From assembly GCA_900552955.1 (NCBI GenBank), contig USBO01000124.1, positions 1 through 5,496 on the forward strand: 5,496 bases of DNA, written 5' to 3'. Numbering within the stretch: the stretch's first letter is position 1; each line of letters starts with the position of its first letter. The notes beneath the pieces were generated by a model. The model saw only the letters and a list, made by a program, of their open reading frames with translations. It searched no databases and was not told where the DNA came from. Made by a program: the position numbers and the translations under genes. The DNA comes from an uncultured Alistipes sp. Lineage in GTDB: Bacteria; Bacteroidota; Bacteroidia; Bacteroidales; Rikenellaceae. Of this stretch, positions 1-5,496 are shown in pieces.

Positions 1-1
1 C

Positions 2-457
2 GACACGATCGAGGCTAACATCTCGCTGGGCAAGCTCGACGCCGCGCACGACGAGATCGTCGCCGCGGCCAAAGTGGCCAACGCCCACGACTTCATCATG
101 GAGACCGACAAGGGGTACCGGACCAACATCGGCGACCGCGGCATGAAGCTCTCGGGCGGCCAGCGGCAGCGGCTCTCGATCGCCCGCGCGGTGCTGAAGA
201 ACCCCGAGATCCTGATCCTCGACGAGGCCACCTCGGCCCTCGACACCGAGAGCGAAAAGCTGGTGCAGGAGGCCCTCAACTCGCTGCTCAAGGGGCGCAC
301 GTCGATCGTCATCGCCCACCGGCTCTCGACGGTGCACAACGCCGACAAGATCATCGTCATCGACCACGGCCGCATCGCCGAGCAAGGCACGCACGAGGAG
401 CTGATGGCGCGCGGCGGCATCTATGCCAGACTCATCGAGATGCAGAGCGTGGCCTGA
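2..457 (+). CDS. ABC transporter, fused permease/ATPase (MsbA-like exporter), C-terminal part only
   Basis: This is the last 151 residues of an ABC exporter subunit; the 5' part lies left of the window and the frame is open from base 2. What is visible is the second half of a nucleotide-binding domain: the signature motif LSGGQRQRLSIARA at bases 149-190, the Walker B and D-loop stretch ILILDEATSALD at 212-247, the H-loop IAHRLS at 311-328, and the usual tail (HGRIAEQGTHEEL, then YARLIEMQ). The opening DTIEANISLG resembles the segment just after the Q-loop in exporters of the MsbA/multidrug type, which normally carry an N-terminal six-helix membrane domain in one chain of about 600 residues. 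Such proteins work as dimers in the inner membrane and use ATP hydrolysis to export lipids or hydrophobic compounds. All visible ATPase motifs are intact, so the gene looks functional. The substrate cannot be told from this part. No terminator follows, so transcription may continue into the phosphoesterase gene. Confidence 0.93.
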   Translation, partial: DTIEANISLGKLDAAHDEIVAAAKVANAHDFIMETDKGYRTNIGDRGMKLSGGQRQRLSIARAVLKNPEILILDEATSALDTESEKLVQEALNSLLKGRTSIVIAHRLSTVHNADKIIVIDHGRIAEQGTHEELMARGGIYARLIEMQSVA

Positions 458-502
458 CACGACAAACAATCCACAACCGATACTCAACTACTCAACGATC
501 CT

Positions 503-1627
503 ATGAACCGCAGACTTCCATTCGCCCGAACGCTGTTCGCCGCACTCTTCGGGGCACTCCTGCTGCCGGTGCAGGCACAGGAAAAATTCCGTGAACCCGC
601 CCTTTCCGATCCCGATTCGTGGACGGTCGTCCTGATTCCCGACCTGCAGGGCTATGCCAAGAAAGCGTGCAACCAACCCATCATGGAGATCATGACCAGC
701 TGGATCGCCGCACACGCCGAGGCGCTCAACACCAAGATGGTGCTCTGCGTGGGCGATCTGGTCGAGCAGAACGACCGCATCAGCAACGGCTACTCGGGCG
801 ACCAGTCGTCGCACAAGCAGTGGCAGGCCACCGCGCGCGCCTTCGACCACCTCGACGGCGTCGTCCCCTACATGACGGCCACCGGCAACCACGACTACAC
901 CTACACCCGCTCGGGCGAGCGCAGCACCCACGTTGGCGAGTACTTCCCCATCGACAAGAATCCGCTCAACCGGCGGATGCTGAGCCAGTACGGACAGGAT
1001 GCGCAGGGGCGCCACGCCATCGAGAACGCCGCCTTCGAGCTGCGCAGCCCCGAAGGCATCGACTACCTCTTCCTCAACATCGAGTTCTCGCCCCGCGACA
1101 CGGTGATGAGCTGGGCGCGCCGCGTCGTCGGACTCGAACAGTACCGCAACCACCGCGTAGTGCTGCTGACCCACTCCTACCTCAACGCCCAGAGCGAGCG
1201 CCTCACGGCCAAGCCCGTGCGCGTGACGAGCTACGAGCCGATCGTGCAGAACGGCAAGATCACCAAATTCAAACAGCCGCTCGACGACGCCAATCAGGGC
1301 GAGGAGATCTGGCAGAAGCTCGTCTACCCCGCCTCGAACATCGAGCTGGTGCTCTGCGGCCATGTCGCGGGCTGGGGCTTCCGCACCGACGCCAACAGCG
1401 CAGGCCGTCCCGTCCACCAGATGCTCTTCGATTCGCAGAAGATGGGCGGCGGCTACGAGGGCAACGGCGGCGACGGCTGGATCCGCATTCTGGAGTTCCT
1501 GCCCGACGGCCGCACGGTGCGCGTGATGACCTACTCGCCGTTGTTCGCCCTCTCGCCCACCACGCAGGAACACGCATGGCTCACGGAGGAGGGCAACCAG
1601 TTCACCTTCCGGTTCCAAGAGCGCTGA
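503..1627 (+). CDS. Secreted calcineurin-like metallophosphoesterase with variant metal motifs
   Basis: The product is a 374-residue protein of the calcineurin-like phosphoesterase superfamily. Residues 1-25 look like a Sec signal peptide: basic start MNRR, hydrophobic core TLFAALFGALLLP, and an AXA-like cut (VQA/Q), so it should act in the periplasm or outside the cell. The superfamily motifs appear in order: IPDLQ (D47, Q49), GDLVE (D85), GNHDY (N129, H130, D131), LTHSYL (H224) and LCGHVAGWG (H287). Two differ from the classic pattern: DxH is DxQ, as in several bacterial relatives, and the last GHxH is GHVA, lacking the final histidine. A glycine-rich segment GGGYEGNGGDGW follows near residues 313-324. 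The ATG at 503 is chosen because it gives a complete signal peptide; there is no Shine-Dalgarno sequence, as is normal in Bacteroidetes. The gene starts 45 bases after the ABC gene on the same strand and ends just before a strong hairpin. The substrate is unknown; phosphomonoesters, phosphodiesters or nucleotides are all possible. Confidence 0.93.
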   Translation: MNRRLPFARTLFAALFGALLLPVQAQEKFREPALSDPDSWTVVLIPDLQGYAKKACNQPIMEIMTSWIAAHAEALNTKMVLCVGDLVEQNDRISNGYSGDQSSHKQWQATARAFDHLDGVVPYMTATGNHDYTYTRSGERSTHVGEYFPIDKNPLNRRMLSQYGQDAQGRHAIENAAFELRSPEGIDYLFLNIEFSPRDTVMSWARRVVGLEQYRNHRVVLLTHSYLNAQSERLTAKPVRVTSYEPIVQNGKITKFKQPLDDANQGEEIWQKLVYPASNIELVLCGHVAGWGFRTDANSAGRPVHQMLFDSQKMGGGYEGNGGDGWIRILEFLPDGRTVRVMTYSPLFALSPTTQEHAWLTEEGNQFTFRFQER

Positions 1628-1641
1628 TCCCCGCTCCCGAC

Positions 1642-1689
1642 GAAGAAACCGCCCCTGCCGCAACCGATTGCGGCAGGGGCGGTTTCTTC
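1642..1689. terminator. Bidirectional intrinsic terminator, 22-bp perfect hairpin
   Basis: Arms at 1642-1663 and 1668-1689 are perfectly complementary over 22 bp around a 4-base loop (CCGA). The core is GC-rich (CCGCCCCTGCCGC) and the outer arms are GAAGAAA and TTTCTTC, so an interrupted T-rich tract ends the stem on either strand. It lies 14 bases past the phosphoesterase stop and 17 bases past the stop of the convergent HxlR-type gene, so it can end transcripts from both sides. Confidence 0.9.
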
Positions 1690-1706
1690 CATTTCCCGCC
1701 TGCGGA

Positions 1707-2078
1707 TCACCGTCCGCTGCGCGCAGCCCTGCGGTCGTCGAGAATACCCGCCATGTTCGCCTCGGCCCACGCGATAAGCGGACCGACGCACGACAGCAGC
1801 GACTGCGCCCGGGCCGTGAGGGCATACTCCACCCGCGGCGGAACTTCGGGATAGACCCGCCGCGTGAGGTAGCCGTCCTCCTCGAGCGTGCGCAGCGTCA
1901 CGCTCAGCATCTTCTGCGAAATATCGGGGATCGCCCGCTGCAATGCGCCGAAACGCATCGTCCCCCCGCCGCTCAACGTGTAGATCACCAGCAGCGACCA
2001 CTTGTCGCCGATGCGTGCCAGCACGTTGCGGATCGGGCAATCGGGATTCAGCGCATCCCGCAGCGTCGTTCTGTCCAT
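1707..2078 (-). CDS. HxlR/DUF24-family winged-helix transcriptional regulator
   Basis: The product is 123 residues long, the usual size for the HxlR (MarR/DUF24) family of dimeric winged-helix DNA-binding proteins. Family hallmarks are all present: the N-terminal CPIRNVLARIGDKWSLL (C14 to L30), RFGALQRAIPDISQKML (recognition-helix area, residues 42-58), LRTLEEDGYLTRR (62-74) and the wing YPEVPPRVEYALT (76-88). C14 sits at the conserved cysteine which in relatives such as YodB and HypR of Bacillus senses quinones, aldehydes or disulfide stress; C97 is a second cysteine. The ATG at 2078 gives the standard family length and lies about 75 bases downstream of a good Bacteroidetes promoter. The gene is divergent from the MBL-like gene, sharing a 384-base control region that holds a family-type palindrome, so it probably regulates that neighbour and itself. 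Whether it activates or represses, and its inducer, cannot be read from sequence. The gene is intact. Confidence 0.95.
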   Translation of the reverse strand: MDRTTLRDALNPDCPIRNVLARIGDKWSLLVIYTLSGGGTMRFGALQRAIPDISQKMLSVTLRTLEEDGYLTRRVYPEVPPRVEYALTARAQSLLSCVGPLIAWAEANMAGILDDRRAARSGR

Positions 2079-2153
2079 CGTTCGTATGCGTTTCAGGGTT
2101 CAGCGGAAGAGCGACCGCACGCCAATCCGCGTGCCGACTTCCGCATCGGTTTA

Positions 2154-2184
2154 CAAAAGTAAGCAAAACTATTTTTCATAGCAA
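2154..2184 (-). promoter_or_regulatory. Bacteroidetes-type promoter for the HxlR-type regulator gene
   Basis: On the minus strand a TTG (2184-2182) is followed 20 bases later by TACTTTTG (2161-2154), a full match to the Bacteroidetes -7 consensus TAnnTTTG at the usual spacing. Transcription would start near 2147, leaving a leader of roughly 70 bases before the ATG at 2078. A second full -7 match, TAGTTTTG (2171-2164), lies 10 bases upstream but has only CTG where a -33 TTG should be. The -7 box is also embedded in a small inverted repeat, TTAC-AAAA-GTAA (2151-2162), that could allow autoregulation. Confidence 0.7.
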
Positions 2185-2295
2185 GGAAAAACAGCCCATT
2201 TCCCGCCCCGGCAATTCGAGCAGGCGCGACTGCGCTCGGCTTAGCGAACTATTTCAAAAAAAAATCGTCCGCCAACCCGCTCTCGCCCAACGATC

Positions 2296-2311
2296 GTTAC
2301 CTCGAGGTAAC
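2296..2311. promoter_or_regulatory. Candidate HxlR-family operator, perfect 16-bp palindrome
   Basis: GTTACCTCGAGGTAAC reads identically on both strands. Its arms TTAC and GTAA are separated by six bases; DUF24 regulators of Bacillus such as CatR are reported to bind TTAC-N5-GTAA, so the arms fit the family but the spacer is one base longer. It lies 22 bases upstream of the -33 element of the rightward promoter, centred near -68 relative to the inferred start. That place suits activation or an upstream repressor site better than direct blocking of the promoter. Assignment to the neighbouring regulator is inference. Confidence 0.62.
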
Positions 2312-2333
2312 TATCTGACATTCGCGTATCTAC

Positions 2334-2364
2334 TTGACACGCACGATTCGATTGCCGACATTTG
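2334..2364 (+). promoter_or_regulatory. Bacteroidetes-type promoter for the MBL-like gene
   Basis: A TTG (2334-2336, within CTTGACAC) is followed after 20 bases by GACATTTG (2357-2364), which matches the -7 consensus TAnnTTTG at all fixed positions but the first. The spacing equals that of the leftward promoter of the regulator. Transcription would start near 2371, about 90 bases before the ATG at 2463. This argues against any translation start at the TTG codons 2334 or 2352, which would fall inside the promoter. Confidence 0.6.
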
Positions 2365-2462
2365 CATCCGAAAAGCAACCGCGTGACTTTCGGGAACCTA
2401 CAAAAGCGAACCCCAAGAAAAAGGCATTCATTTTTTTATCGACACTCTTAACGATTCCAGCA

Positions 2463-3254
2463 ATGGCACAGATCCAAGGAACTTTCGAAACGTACGATTT
2501 CGACGACTTCAGACTGCATGTCTACCACACCAACGACCCGCTCGGCGACGCGAGCTACATCGTCGAAGGAGCGCAGGCGGTCGTCACGCTCGAGCAGCCG
2601 CTCTTCCGCGAGAACGTCGCCGAGTACGACGCCTATCTCGACGCTCTGGGCAAACCCGTCGAAGCCCGCATCTCCGACTACCACGCAGCCGGAACGGGCC
2701 ACCATGCGACGGTCATGCCCGCAGGGATGCCCGCCTTCACGAACGCTGCGCTCTACGACGGCATGCTGCGGAACTTCGCGCAGATCTTCGGCGATGCGAT
2801 CTCCGATCGGCCGACGGGTCCCACCGGCGAAGTGGAGTTCGATACGACGCAGCAGTGGGCGGGCATCCCATTCCGCTTCAGCCGCGGCGCCTCGACCGAC
2901 TTCCCCGCCGCGAGCATCCTCATCGGCGGCAAGGTCTACTACACTCACTGGGCCCCTGCCGAGGCCCATGCGAATCCCCTGCAAATCTCCTCGCCGGCAG
3001 CCGTCGCCGCCGAGATCGCCGAGGCCCGACGGGCACTCGCTTCGGGCGCCGAACTCTTCATCGGCGGACACGGCGGAGCGGCGAACGCCGATGCCCTGCG
3101 CTTCAAGATCGGCTATCTGGAGTGCGTCGAGCGGCTGCTGGCCGCAAACGACACGGCCGACGAGTTCGCCCGCGCGCTGCGAGCCGCCTATCCCGAGCTG
3201 CCGGACGAAGCGGCGGCAGCAGCACTGGCACAGGCGCTCTACGCCGACCTGTAA
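2463..3254 (+). CDS. MBL-fold-like protein with degenerate metal-binding motif
   Basis: From the ATG at 2463 the product has 263 residues, a usual size for small metallo-beta-lactamase-fold proteins. The outline of the fold is recognisable: an early strand pair with DASYIVEGAQAVVTLE (29-44), the segment ISDYHAAGTGHH (70-81) where active enzymes carry HxHxDH, the strand-turn ASILIGGKVYYTHWAP (150-165) where the bridging Asp is expected, and FIGGHGG (199-205) carrying the last His. H74, H80, H81, H162 and H203 are present, but the standard zinc-ligand pattern is not, so it is either a changed-metal or non-hydrolytic member. The C-terminus (YLECVERLLAANDTADEFARAL onward) is helical. The start is uncertain: the frame is open upstream and codes for a signal-peptide-like stretch (KKKAFIFLSTLLTIPAMA/Q) that has no ATG, GTG or TTG before it downstream of the promoter. 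The gene faces away from the HxlR-type regulator, its likely controller, and ends before a hairpin. The substrate is unknown. Confidence 0.85.
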   Translation: MAQIQGTFETYDFDDFRLHVYHTNDPLGDASYIVEGAQAVVTLEQPLFRENVAEYDAYLDALGKPVEARISDYHAAGTGHHATVMPAGMPAFTNAALYDGMLRNFAQIFGDAISDRPTGPTGEVEFDTTQQWAGIPFRFSRGASTDFPAASILIGGKVYYTHWAPAEAHANPLQISSPAAVAAEIAEARRALASGAELFIGGHGGAANADALRFKIGYLECVERLLAANDTADEFARALRAAYPELPDEAAAAALAQALYADL

Positions 3255-3268
3255 CCGCCCGCCGCAAA

Positions 3269-3302
3269 ACGAAGGGGCGTCCCATACGGGACGCCCCTTC
3301 GT
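3269..3302. terminator. Bidirectional intrinsic terminator, 15-bp perfect hairpin
   Basis: Arms 3269-3283 and 3288-3302 pair perfectly over 15 bp around the loop ATAC, with the core GGGGCGTCCC. It lies 14 bases after the MBL-like gene's stop and 8 bases after the stop of the convergent antiporter gene. AAAAC precedes it on the left, giving a short T-tract (GTTTTG) to transcripts coming from the right; on the + strand the tract after the stem is poor, so it may be stronger in the leftward direction. Confidence 0.85.
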
Positions 3303-3310
3303 GAATCCGA

Positions 3311-4699
3311 TCAGAACTCCGCCTGCCGGCGCCGCCAGTTAAGCAGCGGCAGCAGGAACGAGACGACCGATGCACCGATCCAGAACACCGCCGCGGGGCC
3401 GAAATCATAGCTCACCGTCGTCTGCCCGAGGGCGTCGACCGTCCGAATCACGTTCGCGTCGATGAGCCGGCCGCTCACCACGTCCTGAAGGCCCGCAGCC
3501 GCGTACGACGCGATGCCCACCACGCCCAGCGCGGCTCCCGTGGCCTTGCGCGGCACGAGCGTGACGGCCATCAGCCCGCCCACCAGGCAGATCAGCACGC
3601 CGATGGCGATGCCGAAGAGCACCATGCTGAGCATGTTGACCCACAGCGCATCGCCGCCGTAGACGAAGAGCGCGAGCGACAGCGAGTTGAGCACACCGAA
3701 CAGCAGCGCCGGATAGTTGAGATTGCCGCGGAAGACCTTCTCGGCGAACCATCCCGAGAAGACCGTGCCCAGCACGCCGAGCACCGTGTTGACGCCGATC
3801 ACCGAGATGGCCTCGGCATCCGAAAAGCCCTTGGCCTCCTGCAGGAAGAGGATGCCCCAACTGTTGACGGCATAGCGGCTCACATACATGAAGGCGCTCG
3901 CGGCGGCCAGAATCCACACCGCCGGCATCCGCAGCACGCGGCGGTGGACTTCGCCGACCGAGGCGTCGGCGTCGCTGCCGCGCTGCTCGTGCGCCAGCTC
4001 CTCGATGGGCGGCAGCCCCTTCGATTCGGGGGTGTCGTGCATCAGGCGCAGGATCAGCGCCACGCCGATCGCCCCCGCGACGGCCGAGCCGAAGAATCCC
4101 CACTGCCACCCGCAGAACGACACCACGCTCCCCACGAAGAGGAACGACAGCCCCTCGCCGAAGTTGTGGCTCGCCGAGAAGAAGCCGTAGTAGCGGCCGC
4201 GCTTCGAGAGCGGATACCACCGCGACAGGGCGATGATGGCCGGCGCGGCGCCCATCGATTGACTCCAGCCGTTGACGCCCCACAGCACCGTGAAGACCGC
4301 GAAGAGCACCGCCGCGGGCAGCCACCCGCCCGCGAAGCCCAGCAGCCCCATCAGCAGGTTGGCCGCCGCCGAGACGACGAGCCCCGTGGCCATGAAGCGG
4401 CGGGTGTTGCAATGGTCGGCCACGAAGCCGTTGACGAACTTGCCGACGGCATACGAGAAGAGCAGCGCCGACCCGATGACGCCCAACTGCGTGGCGTCGA
4501 GCAGCCCGCTGTCGAGCATCGGTTTCTTCATCACGTTGAGACTCGTGCGGCAGACATAATAGAGGCTGTAGCCCAGGGTGCCGGCCACGAAACTCTGCCA
4601 GCTCAGCCGCCGGTAGAGGCGCCGCTGCTCGGCTTCGGTGCACCCGCAGCGGGCCACCGGCGCCGAAATCGCATAAAAATCCTTGATTTTCCGTAACAT
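3311..4699 (-). CDS. Organophosphate:phosphate antiporter (GlpT/UhpC-type MFS transporter)
   Basis: The product is a 462-residue major facilitator with about twelve hydrophobic segments, close to the normal length of the OPA family (GlpT, UhpT, UhpC), which exchanges organic phosphates for inorganic phosphate across the inner membrane. Family signs: the first helix ends in GYSLYYVCRTSLNVMKKP with R51 at the place of the substrate-binding Arg of GlpT (R45); its partner is R275 in MYVSRYAVNSWG, matching GlpT R269. The family loop GWSQSMGAAPAIIALSRWYPLSKRGRYYG (residues 144-172) is very typical. A hydrophilic central loop (about 222-255, ESKGLPPIEELAHEQ) separates the two six-helix halves. The start at 4699 gives a 30-residue cytoplasmic lead, usual in these relatives. 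It begins 12 bases after the phosphodiesterase gene, so the two form one transcript. That context favours glycerol-3-phosphate or a related phosphodiester product as substrate, but a hexose-phosphate carrier or UhpC-like sensor cannot be excluded. Confidence 0.9.
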   Translation of the reverse strand: MLRKIKDFYAISAPVARCGCTEAEQRRLYRRLSWQSFVAGTLGYSLYYVCRTSLNVMKKPMLDSGLLDATQLGVIGSALLFSYAVGKFVNGFVADHCNTRRFMATGLVVSAAANLLMGLLGFAGGWLPAAVLFAVFTVLWGVNGWSQSMGAAPAIIALSRWYPLSKRGRYYGFFSASHNFGEGLSFLFVGSVVSFCGWQWGFFGSAVAGAIGVALILRLMHDTPESKGLPPIEELAHEQRGSDADASVGEVHRRVLRMPAVWILAAASAFMYVSRYAVNSWGILFLQEAKGFSDAEAISVIGVNTVLGVLGTVFSGWFAEKVFRGNLNYPALLFGVLNSLSLALFVYGGDALWVNMLSMVLFGIAIGVLICLVGGLMAVTLVPRKATGAALGVVGIASYAAAGLQDVVSGRLIDANVIRTVDALGQTTVSYDFGPAAVFWIGASVVSFLLPLLNWRRRQAEF

Positions 4700-4711
4700 A
4701 GTCCGATCCGT

Positions 4712-5496
4712 TTAGTCGTGCAGCCCCTGCAAACGCAGATACCCGATCAGCAGTTCGGGGCGGTCGGTCTGAATCATCGTCGCCCCCATGTCGAGCGCCT
4801 TGCGGTAGGCTTCGACGCCGTTCTCGAAAGCGTAGTCGTCGTAGAGCCCCGCCTCCTCGCCGCCGCACAGCGACGGCCACAGCGTGTTGACCCACAACTT
4901 CGAACCGCCCGCCACGATGGCGCGCGCACAGGCGTCGATCTCGGGCGAAGGCTCGTCCCAGCACAGCTCGAAGGCCAGCGGCACGACGCCCTCGCGCCGA
5001 TACTCCTCCCACAGTTCGCGGCCGCGCGGTTTCTGCATGCTGAGGATCGGCATATACATCATGCTGTGCGGATGCACCCCCTGCCTGGCCGCCACATCGG
5101 CCACGCTGCGGCTGCCCTTGATGAGCACCTGATCGGTCATGCCGAGCTCCTCGGCCACGGCCAGCACGAGATCGTAATACTCGTAGCCCTGATCGACGTT
5201 CACCACGATGCGATCCTTGCACACGGCCAGCGCTTCGCGCAGCGTGGGCACCGTGTAGCGGGTCCAGGACGCCTGGTGGGCCGGACGCAGACGGCACCTG
5301 CGCACCGAGTCGAAGGTGATCTCCGACACCCGCCCCCGGCCGGTGGTCGTACGATCGATCGTGCGGTCGTGCATGAGCACCAGCACGCTGTCCTTCGTCA
5401 GCTTCAGGTCGATCTCCACGATGTCGGCGCCCATGCGGATGACGCTCTCGATGGCTCCGACCGAATTCTCGGGATAGTTGCGCCAGTCGCCGCGGT
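4712..5496 (-). CDS. Glycerophosphodiester phosphodiesterase (GDPD family), N-terminus beyond window
   Basis: 260 complete codons are visible; the start and any signal peptide lie right of the window. Read leftwards, the protein opens with RGDWRNYPENSVGAIE, the standard entry of the GDPD TIM barrel; the two edge bases end a codon in AC, as expected for the catalytic His of the HR pair. Next come VEIDLKLTKD (metal-binding E and D, bases 5414-5416 and 5408-5410) and LMHDRTIDRTTTGRG with the second catalytic His at 5369-5371. The C-terminal part has the usual DMGATMIQTDRPELLIGYLR ending. Family members cleave glycerophosphodiesters from phospholipid breakdown to glycerol-3-phosphate and an alcohol, with a bound metal, often in the periplasm. 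The gene precedes the antiporter by 12 bases, so hydrolysis product and transporter are a natural pair. All visible catalytic residues are intact. The exact substrate head group is not readable from sequence. Confidence 0.93.
   Translation of the reverse strand, partial: RGDWRNYPENSVGAIESVIRMGADIVEIDLKLTKDSVLVLMHDRTIDRTTTGRGRVSEITFDSVRRCRLRPAHQASWTRYTVPTLREALAVCKDRIVVNVDQGYEYYDLVLAVAEELGMTDQVLIKGSRSVADVAARQGVHPHSMMYMPILSMQKPRGRELWEEYRREGVVPLAFELCWDEPSPEIDACARAIVAGGSKLWVNTLWPSLCGGEEAGLYDDYAFENGVEAYRKALDMGATMIQTDRPELLIGYLRLQGLHD

Larger units (their letters stand above)
2079..2462. other. Divergent intergenic control region
   Basis: These 384 bases lie between the divergent regulator and MBL-like genes and hold no convincing gene. 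They are clearly richer in A and T than the flanking genes, with runs such as the nine-A tract at 2256-2264 and seven Ts at 2431-2437. The region contains a leftward promoter (2154-2184), a rightward promoter (2334-2364) and a perfect palindrome (2296-2311), listed separately. I see nothing specific in 2190-2290. From 2319 onwards the frame of the MBL-like protein stays open into its first ATG. Confidence 0.8.

Noticed and set aside
481..496. Tandem repeat TACTCAAC x2 just before the phosphoesterase start.
   Set aside because: Only two 8-base copies, no recognised site, and no promoter element nearby; it may be chance.
488..1825. Long open frame on the minus strand opposite the phosphoesterase gene.
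   Set aside because: Its translation is low-complexity, rich in Arg, Ala, Val and Gly, with no recognisable domain; it runs antisense to a clear gene and across the terminator. It is a by-product of GC-rich codon use.
2334..2362. An E. coli-style promoter, TTGACA with 17 bases to GACATT.
   Set aside because: The -10 match is poor and the primary sigma factor of Bacteroidetes uses TAnnTTTG; the same bases are better explained by that consensus.
2431..2437. Run of seven Ts as a possible terminator tail.
   Set aside because: No GC-rich stem precedes it, and it lies inside the leader of a rightward gene.
2334..2462. Extended N-terminus for the MBL-like protein from the TTG at 2334.
   Set aside because: The TTG coincides with the -33 element of the predicted promoter, and the resulting 43-residue lead before the ATG would place a signal-like segment after a long hydrophilic stretch, which is unusual.
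3405..5297. A 630-codon open frame on the minus strand overlapping the antiporter and phosphodiesterase genes.
   Set aside because: It is the same strand in a different frame, Arg/Gly/Ala-rich, and spans the junction of two well-recognised genes, so it is a frame shadow.

Overview
This window reads as chromosome of a GC-rich member of the Bacteroidales, most like Alistipes. That is inferred from the protein styles, from promoters of the Bacteroidetes type (TTG and TAnnTTTG about 20 bases apart), from the absence of Shine-Dalgarno sequences before start codons, and from GC-rich genes separated by AT-rich spacers. No RNA gene, CRISPR array, insertion sequence or phage gene is visible.

Layout, left to right. 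(1) The end of an exporter-type ABC transporter gene (MsbA/multidrug class, + strand) enters from the left edge. It is followed 45 bases later by a secreted calcineurin-like metallophosphoesterase (503-1627, +). (2) A 22-bp perfect hairpin (1642-1689) separates this from a convergent HxlR/DUF24-family regulator (1707-2078, -). (3) An AT-rich divergent control region (2079-2462) carries two outward-facing Bacteroidetes promoters and a perfect 16-bp palindrome of the TTAC...GTAA type reported for this regulator family. (4) On its right lies a protein with a metallo-beta-lactamase-like fold whose metal-ligand motif is largely lost (2463-3254, +). (5) A second hairpin (3269-3302) separates it from a leftward operon: a glycerophosphodiester phosphodiesterase (cut by the right edge) followed 12 bases downstream by an organophosphate:phosphate antiporter of the GlpT/UhpC type (3311-4699, -).

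How the parts fit. The phosphodiesterase and antiporter form a plausible scavenging pair: glycerophosphodiesters are split to glycerol-3-phosphate, which the antiporter can import. The HxlR-type regulator, with a conserved N-terminal cysteine (C14), probably controls the divergent MBL-like gene and itself in response to redox or electrophile stress; this is inference from family knowledge and the shared control region. The ABC exporter and metallophosphoesterase may be co-transcribed, but no functional link can be shown.

The most interesting item is the regulator/MBL-like pair: a clear operator candidate, two matching promoters, and a downstream protein that keeps the fold's outline but not its usual zinc site. 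I see no evidence for a wholly new multi-gene system.
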